Origin: JAJTFW01 sp031421935
GTDB taxonomy: Bacteria; Bacteroidota; Bacteroidia; AKYH767-A; OLB10
DNA: 12,535 bases
NCBI GenBank assembly: GCA_031421935.1
Contig: JANOPQ010000088.1
Span: 1 to 12,535, forward strand
Direction: 5' to 3'
The notes beneath the pieces are model-generated. The model did not search any database, was not told where the DNA came from, and worked only from the letters and a program-made list of their open reading frames with translations. Both the position numbers and the translations under genes were made by a program. Each line of letters opens with the position of its first letter. The first letter of the stretch is position 1. Of this stretch, positions 7,601 through 12,535 are shown one piece after another.

Positions 7601-10600
7601 TCGCTGGCTAACGCCTCAAGTACTTTAGGGTATTTATCAGGAATGGATGTTGGTTCAGGACTGGTAACAATTAAAAATAACATGATTCGTTTGGGTCTTG
7701 ATGAAAACGGAAATAGTGTAACTGCAGGCATTATGATTCGTGGTATTTCCAGTAATTCTTCCACACAAAACATTTACAATAACAGCATATACATTGGCGG
7801 GTCCGGTGTTGCATCTTCAACCGTTAATACATTCTGTTTTCAGAAAACAGGTGCTGTAGTTGCTGATGTTAGAAATAATATTTTCCAGAATGATAGAAGC
7901 AATGCAGCAGGTACTGCGAAACACTATGCTGTAAACGTAAATAATACTACTTCACTTACGTTAAATTACAATGATTACTATGGTATAGGTACCGGTTATG
8001 TTTTTGGATTTAACGGTACGATTGACTTTCCTGCGTATACTTCCGGTTGGGTGACAAGTGATATCAATAGTCAAGTGGGCAATCCTGAATTTATTAATCC
8101 AACAGGTACTGCAGCGACAGGAGATTTACATATCCATCCCACGAATCAAACCATTATTGAGCAAAATGGAATTAACATATCTTCGGTAACAGATGATATA
8201 GATGGTCAATCACGTGCTGCATTTACTCCCGAGGATATTGGTGCAGATGCAGGAAATTTTGCAGGATTCTTTTGTTCTAGTCCGCCCGCTTCGGCAACGG
8301 CTACTTTAACCGTTCCTGGGGCATCTTGTGGAAATGCTATTAAAACAATTAATCTAAGTGGATTTACTCCATTGCCAGGATATACTTATCAATGGCAAGA
8401 GTCAACCACAGGCTTGCCTGGTTCATTTGTAAATGTTACAACAGGAACTGGCGGTACAACTATTAGTTATACTACTGCTTCCATAAATACATCCATGTAT
8501 TATCAATGTGAAATAAGTTGTTCTTTTGGCGTAGGTTCTATTTTTTCAAATTCAGTTTTTGCTGACATTCAACCGGCTCCAGTATTAGTAGTAACACCAT
8601 CAACTGGTACCAGTGTTTGTAGTGGTGCCAATGTGGATTTATCTGCAAGCGGTGCTAATACATATGTGTGGTCAGTTAATCCAGGAGTAACGGGTTATCC
8701 TGTTGTATCCTTGTTAACGACCAGGAATAATTTAGCGAATGTAACTTCAAGACCAACTTCTACACTTGCATCAAGCACGGCTACTCCTCCTGCAACAGTG
8801 GCAACTTCTACTTGGACATATACAGTAACGGGAACAGCATTGAATGGATGTACATCGCAAGCTGTTGTTGTTTTAAATGTGGTAACAACACCGGTTGTTC
8901 CTATACAACTAACTTATATCAATGCTCCTGATCCGGTTTGCACAACAGGCACACCGGTTACCTTTACAGTAAATAATCCGGGAACTATTGGTGCAGGAAG
9001 TTGGGTTTATAATTGGTATGACCAAACTGGAACAACACTTCTACAAAGTACAACCAACACATCTAGTACAGATAATTATACACCAACTACTCCTGTAGCA
9101 AATGGAAATTATATTTATCAAGTTAAAGTAAGCAATACAGTTTGTCCTGCCTCATATGCAGTGGCATCTCCCGCTTATTTTGTTGGCTATACTTCACTTA
9201 ATGTCGTATCAAATGCAAACTGTGGTGATAACGGAGTTGTGAGTGTTTATCCTGAGGGACAAACAAGTTTCACTTCATGGTATTCAAATAATTTTGCTAC
9301 AGGTTTATTAGGACCTGCATTTGATGCATCTTTTGGAAGTACCAACTTTACAGGTGGTGTTTGTAATATCACTCCTCAATCAAATAGCCAGAACGGTGCG
9401 TTGGTCATTCGTAACTCAGCAGCTATTAATACCAACAACCTACAAGTTGATTTTAAATTATCAACTGGACCTCGTGGTTTTGCCTTTAATATTTTGGGTG
9501 CAGATGGTTTGTGTTGGAGTTATGGACCTGATGTAACTGTTGGTACAGTGACAGCAGGAGGAAATGCCGAAGGTGGATCTGGAACTGCTATAAAATTAGC
9601 TTTTGACGCCACCGCTAATGGGCCAAATAATCAGCCTGGATGTTATTTAATGTTTAATTCTACTACAGCTGGACAAGGACCTGGAGATCCCGGAGTATTA
9701 GCATTCAAATTAGGTTCCTGGTGGCAGGGATTGGTGAATGCACCGGTCTCCGTTGAAATTAGTCAGAATGGATTTGTAACAGTAAAAGTTAACAATGAAG
9801 TAATTTTTGACCATATTGCATTACCAGCTTCTTATCTTACCAGTAACAAGAGTAATTGGATTCATTCCTTTACTGCTCGTACAGGAGGTTCAAATGAATT
9901 GCATGCGATTGATGATTTAAATATTCGTTATAATAGTTATGAGTATAGTAATAACAGTACAACAGGATTGGATGGAACTTGGCAGTCATCAAATGTATTT
10001 TCAGGGTTAGCTGCAGCAACGTATCCTATGTGGGTTCGAAATCCTACTAACCCTTCTTGTGTTTCTAATGTTGGAAATGCAGTCATTGGAACAAGCCCTT
10101 CTCCATCTTCTGCATTAACTGTTGCCGCTTCAGGTTTCAATACGACTATTTGCGCAGGAAGTAGTACTGATTTAACAACGGATGTTTCCATACCAGGTGC
10201 CATCTTCTTATGGGAAACGGCAAGTTTAATTGGAGGTCCTTATACACCTGCTTCTGGAGTAAATAACACTGCCATTTATTCAACTGGATCTTTATTGACC
10301 AGTGCATATTACCGTGTTACTTTTACCTGTCCAAGTTCATCCCCAATTACATCAACCCCAGTGTTGGTTGTTGTTAACAGTGGATCAATAGCTTCAACAA
10401 ATTCGCCGGTTACTGTAAACTGTCTTAATAGTGTAGCTACAGTTACAGCTAATCCAGGACCTAATACAACGGTGGTTTGGTATGCTGCTTCAACGGGTGG
10501 TTCCCCTTTATTTAGTGGAAACAGTTATTCAGTAACTCCATCCTCTTTCCCCACAACGTATTATGCTGAACCTGTAACAACGGTGTTTACGAATCATTAC

Positions 10601-12535
10601 GATTTTGGCGGAGAAAAATCAGTGGGTGGAAATTTAAATGGCGGTTCCATTGGAGGAATAAATATTGCCAGCAAGTTTAACACGACTGCAAGTATTAGAA
10701 TTGATAGTATTAAAGTGTTGCCTAATGCAGCAGGTACTTTAACCGTTGCATTGCAGAATGCCGGTTCAGCTACTAATATATTATCCTTTAATCAAGTAAT
10801 AAGTGCTGCACAGGTCGGGATCTTTGTGAATGTTCCGGTAAACTTTGCTATTGCCGGTTCGGGTAATTTTCAGTTAACTACTTCGGGCATTAGTTGCTCT
10901 TTTAATAATGCATACCCTGCGGCTAATTACGCTCTCCCCTTTATGAATTTGGGCGGAGTATTCTCTATTGTTGGTGGATCAACAACCCCAACAGGTGCAA
11001 CAAGTACGGGCGTTTATGGAACTTCCTACAACTGGAGCATTACTACCTCTTGTCCAACAGGTGGAGCAAGGGTGCCTGTAGTTGTGAATTTAAATCCGGC
11101 AAGCCTAGTTTCTGTATCACCTGCTACTTCTTCCTTCTGTGTAGGAGGTTTCGCACAACTGGTAGCTTCTAGTCCTACAGCTTATAGTGATTACGGCTGG
11201 ACTCCCGTGACTAATCTATTTCTTGATTCACTTGGAACTAATCCTTATGTAGCCGGTACTAATGAAGATACCGTTTATGCAATACCTTCTGCTGCCGGAA
11301 GTATTACTTATACTGCGTCAACAGCAAACACTGGTTGTACTAACACCTCAACCGCCATCGTTACAGGAGCTGCTACTCCTATATTCACGATAGCAACGAC
11401 TACCCCAAATCTGTGTAACAGTGATACTGCACGTGTCTCCATAAATGTGACGGCGCCGGTTGCAAATAACTACACCGTTACTTCCATTCCTTATGCTCCA
11501 CTGAGTCCTGCAGGTTCAAGTGCATGGGGTGCCGGCCCTTCTGGTGACGATGCACAAGTAGCGAGAACAATTCCGTTTCCATTCACGTATTTCGGAGTGA
11601 GTTACACGAATGTAAATATTTACACGAATGGCTTTATTCAGCTAGGTACTACCAGTAGTTCTACAACCGTATATGGTTCGGCAATTCCGAATGTTGCCGC
11701 TCCCAATAATATCATTGCCCTGGCCTGGGAAGATTTGAATGCGGTATCACCTGACAGTATTCGTCATTACACGGTGGGCACTGCTCCAAATCGTAGTTTC
11801 GTGGTGGAATGGGTCGGCGTTGACTTCTTTGTGACTGGTGGTAATGTGAGCGGACAAATCGTATTGAATGAAGCAGATAATACAGTTGATATCTACCATA
11901 CCAATATTGATAATAATGCCAACCAGACATCCTGTGGTATCGAGAACAGCACCGGTTCCTTTGGTGTAACGCCTGCGAACCGTAACTTCTCGGTTTGGAC
12001 TCCCAATCCGGTTGCGAACGAAGCGTGGAAATTTGCACCTGTTTCGGCTGCAAGCATTCAATGGTCAGGCCAAAATATTATTGGTTCAACTACTGGTTCT
12101 AGTATTACTGCTTTACCTGGTTCATCCAGTTATTATGTTGCGACTGTTACTAATCCGTTAACAGGATGTACAAAATCTGATTCAGTACAAGTTACTTTCG
12201 CAGTTTCTCCTACTCCATTTATGGTGCAGAACGATACCACTTTATGTAACCCGGCTCAAATCGATATCTCGGTAGCTGACGCTGGTGCATATAGTGGTGG
12301 ATATCCAAGCGGAACTCAGTTTACTTGGAGTGCCATTGGAGTTCCAATTGTTGATTTAGATTCTATTAATTCAAGTTTTGGCTCTACTTACTCAGTAATT
12401 ATAACGTTGCCTAATGGATGTACTGCTAATTCTGATACCATAACAGTATTAACTAAATCAGTTGCTGTAGTAGATGTAATTACTAACGCATCTTGTGTTG
12501 GTGGTGGATCTGTTGAAGCTACAGTAACTAGTGGA
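4685..12535 (+). CDS. Giant secreted multidomain adhesin-like surface protein, 3'-truncated by the window
   Basis: The frame is open for 2617 codons from the ATG at 4685 to the last base, with no stop. The signal peptide is residues 1-33 (hydrophobic core near ATLVLIATVLLTVV, cleavage NA/Q). Domains in order: NIDO-like (about 45-256, LPFTFTYLG and CTNGWIGMG); fibronectin III-like (about 261-368); right-handed beta-helix (about 383-1190) ending with the common closing motif PEDIGAD; Ig/PKD-like sandwiches (about 1195-1500); a SprB/Ig-like domain split by an L-type lectin-like insert (about 1537-1749); Ig-like domains, one split by an unnamed insert (about 1966-2121); an Ig-like domain split by a second NIDO-like domain (about 2262-2451); another Ig-like domain (about 2507-2590); and a SprB-like start at 2592. 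Such proteins are typically exported by T9SS and anchored at the cell surface for adhesion or gliding. That is inference, since the C-terminal sorting domain lies beyond the window. The start follows an A-rich leader (AATTAATAA) without Shine-Dalgarno and gives a proper signal peptide. The partner gene and substrate are unknown. Confidence 0.93.
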   Translation, partial: MKKSNYPKSNFLSWKATLVLIATVLLTVVSTNAQVPYSWTPTTGGTYTQLTGAGITVINTNAGLSVSTIGSTQDDGAALVTLPFTFTYLGNTFTEVTFCTNGWIGMGNQLGSVSAAQSRAAGNLFVNTPPNNTIGAWFKDMGANFPSTSPGSMRHGLTGTDIYTFQWDQAVGTGFSVSAVNLIRFQISIHGPGSTTPGRIALLYGSTNGTVAFAAAIGIENATSGINNYINALNGLQNSTATSTVWPGNGNGWRFDPLSPCAAPVDQPTALTLTPVSTSQINGSFNPAVSAPNGYLVVRYPNGAPTTNPVNGINYTVGQSLGLGTVISFGAATSFNNPGLSGSTTYDYYVYSYNNLLCSGAPAYNTTINAGQNAGSASTNACGVIASPVTVGPTGTYATLTGPAGAIAAIATTGISSPLVIEIQSSYTGAGETYPITMSYDACITAANTVTIRPEGAAVSAIAITSNNTTATIDMNGAKFVTIDGRPNGIGTNKFLLIENTGTTGQSVLLRNEASNNTLTYLDVRAANANVANNTSTATAGSTIPGAIAIGTTTGIAGNDNNTISFCDVHSITSGGNLGACIYAYNATAAGAISNNDNNTISNNNIYDFFLAGSASAGINISLGNNSYTINNNRLYQTGTRTYTGTQTVRGLWITPSSGVNGSGFIISGNNIGSINSTGTGNTVLTGTTAWLYNGMDISVGTGAASSVQNNTITNFNVTSGNTGSTAFVGINVANGNVDIGTVTGNLIGSNTTNGAITFTATANTGGVLGIRTGGGSLINIANNQVSGVDLISSVLTVAPVFNGIAISGGTTVNVTNNTVGSLTLANSINSVSASTSTSIQTIRGITVNSGATARVVSGNIVANMNTNIVATGTQATSMQGIQVTAGTVTVINNTITNLSSSTQTTSGGGTSAIVGIAYSSTTAPATISRNTIHTLRLTSPTATGAIACQAITFTGPTTGLNVIEKNNIHSFSLANASSTLGYLSGMDVGSGLVTIKNNMIRLGLDENGNSVTAGIMIRGISSNSSTQNIYNNSIYIGGSGVASSTVNTFCFQKTGAVVADVRNNIFQNDRSNAAGTAKHYAVNVNNTTSLTLNYNDYYGIGTGYVFGFNGTIDFPAYTSGWVTSDINSQVGNPEFINPTGTAATGDLHIHPTNQTIIEQNGINISSVTDDIDGQSRAAFTPEDIGADAGNFAGFFCSSPPASATATLTVPGASCGNAIKTINLSGFTPLPGYTYQWQESTTGLPGSFVNVTTGTGGTTISYTTASINTSMYYQCEISCSFGVGSIFSNSVFADIQPAPVLVVTPSTGTSVCSGANVDLSASGANTYVWSVNPGVTGYPVVSLLTTRNNLANVTSRPTSTLASSTATPPATVATSTWTYTVTGTALNGCTSQAVVVLNVVTTPVVPIQLTYINAPDPVCTTGTPVTFTVNNPGTIGAGSWVYNWYDQTGTTLLQSTTNTSSTDNYTPTTPVANGNYIYQVKVSNTVCPASYAVASPAYFVGYTSLNVVSNANCGDNGVVSVYPEGQTSFTSWYSNNFATGLLGPAFDASFGSTNFTGGVCNITPQSNSQNGALVIRNSAAINTNNLQVDFKLSTGPRGFAFNILGADGLCWSYGPDVTVGTVTAGGNAEGGSGTAIKLAFDATANGPNNQPGCYLMFNSTTAGQGPGDPGVLAFKLGSWWQGLVNAPVSVEISQNGFVTVKVNNEVIFDHIALPASYLTSNKSNWIHSFTARTGGSNELHAIDDLNIRYNSYEYSNNSTTGLDGTWQSSNVFSGLAAATYPMWVRNPTNPSCVSNVGNAVIGTSPSPSSALTVAASGFNTTICAGSSTDLTTDVSIPGAIFLWETASLIGGPYTPASGVNNTAIYSTGSLLTSAYYRVTFTCPSSSPITSTPVLVVVNSGSIASTNSPVTVNCLNSVATVTANPGPNTTVVWYAASTGGSPLFSGNSYSVTPSSFPTTYYAEPVTTVFTNHYDFGGEKSVGGNLNGGSIGGINIASKFNTTASIRIDSIKVLPNAAGTLTVALQNAGSATNILSFNQVISAAQVGIFVNVPVNFAIAGSGNFQLTTSGISCSFNNAYPAANYALPFMNLGGVFSIVGGSTTPTGATSTGVYGTSYNWSITTSCPTGGARVPVVVNLNPASLVSVSPATSSFCVGGFAQLVASSPTAYSDYGWTPVTNLFLDSLGTNPYVAGTNEDTVYAIPSAAGSITYTASTANTGCTNTSTAIVTGAATPIFTIATTTPNLCNSDTARVSINVTAPVANNYTVTSIPYAPLSPAGSSAWGAGPSGDDAQVARTIPFPFTYFGVSYTNVNIYTNGFIQLGTTSSSTTVYGSAIPNVAAPNNIIALAWEDLNAVSPDSIRHYTVGTAPNRSFVVEWVGVDFFVTGGNVSGQIVLNEADNTVDIYHTNIDNNANQTSCGIENSTGSFGVTPANRNFSVWTPNPVANEAWKFAPVSAASIQWSGQNIIGSTTGSSITALPGSSSYYVATVTNPLTGCTKSDSVQVTFAVSPTPFMVQNDTTLCNPAQIDISVADAGAYSGGYPSGTQFTWSAIGVPIVDLDSINSSFGSTYSVIITLPNGCTANSDTITVLTKSVAVVDVITNASCVGGGSVEATVTSG
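4817..5452 (+). other. Domain: N-terminal NIDO-like beta domain of the giant protein
   Basis: Residues about 45-256. The core reads LPFTFTYLG at 82-90, then TFTEVTFCTNGWIGMG ending at 107, then PPNNTIGAWFKD, and later GIENATSG. The order (FxFxYxG, a TNG turn, a PNN...W segment, a GIEN segment) matches a second copy at about 2262-2451 and the extracellular NIDO pattern. NIDO is a structural/adhesive module, and no catalytic residues are evident. Confidence 0.6.
5462..5794 (+). other. Domain: fibronectin type III-like
   Basis: Residues about 260-370, between the NIDO-like domain and the beta-helix. The pattern is PTALTLTPVSTSQINGSF, a central YLVVRY strand, and the closing STTYDYYVYSYN strand typical of bacterial FN3 domains. 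It is probably a spacer or binding module. Confidence 0.55.
6314..7882 (+). repeat. About 14 degenerate ~35-residue repeats forming a beta-helix
   Basis: Within the beta-helix, a motif of hydrophobic-x-G-(I/L/M)-x-(I/V), followed after roughly 13-18 residues by N-N-x-(I/V), recurs. The motif's glycine sits at residues 546, 579, 618, 651, 695, 730, 770, 804, 845, 881, 916, 986 and 1020, with alanine replacing it at 951. Spacings run 33-44 and settle at 34-36 in the last six steps. Examples are FNGIAI, IRGITV, MQGIQV, IVGIAY and, for the second half, VTNNTV, VINNTI, ISRNTI, IEKNNI. The pattern fits right-handed parallel beta-helix coils with an Asn ladder. The repeats are diverged at DNA level. 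Confidence 0.7.
9293..9931 (+). other. Domain: L-type lectin-like insert
   Basis: Residues about 1537-1749. Motifs in order resemble legume/L-type lectin folds: GFAFNI at 1598-1603; AFDATAN with D1641 and N1645 in the D-x-x-x-N spacing of legume-lectin metal ligands; VSVEISQNGFVTVKVNN as adjacent strands; and FTARTGG at 1729-1735 followed by HAIDDL. The residue before GFAF is Arg1597 where many lectins have the sugar-binding Asp, so carbohydrate binding is uncertain. The domain interrupts a SprB/Ig-like host domain. Confidence 0.6.
10580..11047 (+). other. Domain: unnamed beta-rich insert within an Ig-like domain
   Basis: Residues about 1966-2121. The host stops after PTTYYAEPV and resumes at CPTGGARVPVVV. 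Between them lies a self-contained segment with alternating strands (SIRIDSIKVL, GTLTVALQNAG, GNFQLTTSG) that closes with YNWSITTS. I recognise the architecture from other Bacteroidota surface proteins but cannot name the domain or assign a function. Confidence 0.5.
11468..12037 (+). other. Domain: second NIDO-like domain, inserted in an Ig-like domain
   Basis: Residues about 2262-2451. Key segments are IPFPFTYFG (2296-2304), YTNGFIQLG (from 2313), APNNIIALAWEDLN, RSFVVEWVGVDFF, GQIVLNEADNTVDIYH and CGIENSTGS. They follow the same order as the N-terminal NIDO-like domain. The host Ig-like domain has C2244 before the insert and W2460, SSYYVATV and C2495 after it. Confidence 0.65.

Noticed and set aside
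4685..12535. Possible frameshift or pseudogene in the giant reading frame
   Set aside because: Reading the frame through line by line shows no internal stop, and domain motifs remain in the same frame from the signal peptide to the final codon. It is truncated only by the window edge.

Overview
The window looks like chromosomal DNA from a member of the Bacteroidota. The evidence is a periplasmic-sensor histidine kinase with repeated propeller motifs and a Y_Y_Y domain, A/T-rich gene starts without a clear Shine-Dalgarno, and a giant secreted multidomain protein of the kind usually exported by the type IX secretion system (T9SS). A Chitinophagales or Flavobacteria-like relative is plausible, but no marker in the window fixes the rank.

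Layout. Positions 1-42 hold a 7-bp tandem repeat running off the left edge. Positions 43-690 (minus) encode a NarL/FixJ-type response regulator. Positions 742-3912 (minus) encode its likely partner, a membrane histidine kinase with a large extracytoplasmic beta-propeller sensor; the 51-bp gap suggests one operon transcribed leftward. Positions 3913-4684 are a 772-bp divergent intergenic region. It holds a strong intrinsic terminator (4182-4224), a promoter-like box upstream of that terminator, several short palindromes and repeated words, but no convincing protein gene. From 4685 to the right edge (12535, plus strand) there is one uninterrupted reading frame of at least 2617 codons with no stop, so the gene is truncated by the window.

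The giant protein has a Sec signal peptide, a nidogen(NIDO)-like domain, a fibronectin III-like domain, a long right-handed beta-helix built from about 14 degenerate repeats of roughly 35 residues, and then a chain of Ig-like/PKD-like beta-sandwich domains. At three places one of these sandwich domains appears to be split by an inserted domain: an L-type lectin-like domain, an unnamed beta-rich domain, and a second NIDO-like domain. The last visible residues look like the start of a SprB-type repeat. No C-terminal sorting domain is visible, so T9SS export is inferred.

How they may work together: the kinase and regulator form a complete two-component pair whose signal is unknown. Divergence from the giant surface-protein gene makes that gene a candidate target, but nothing in the sequence proves it. 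I see no defence system, mobile element, tRNA, rRNA or CRISPR array. The points most worth a second look are the nested-domain architecture of the giant protein and the orphan terminator in the divergent intergenic region.
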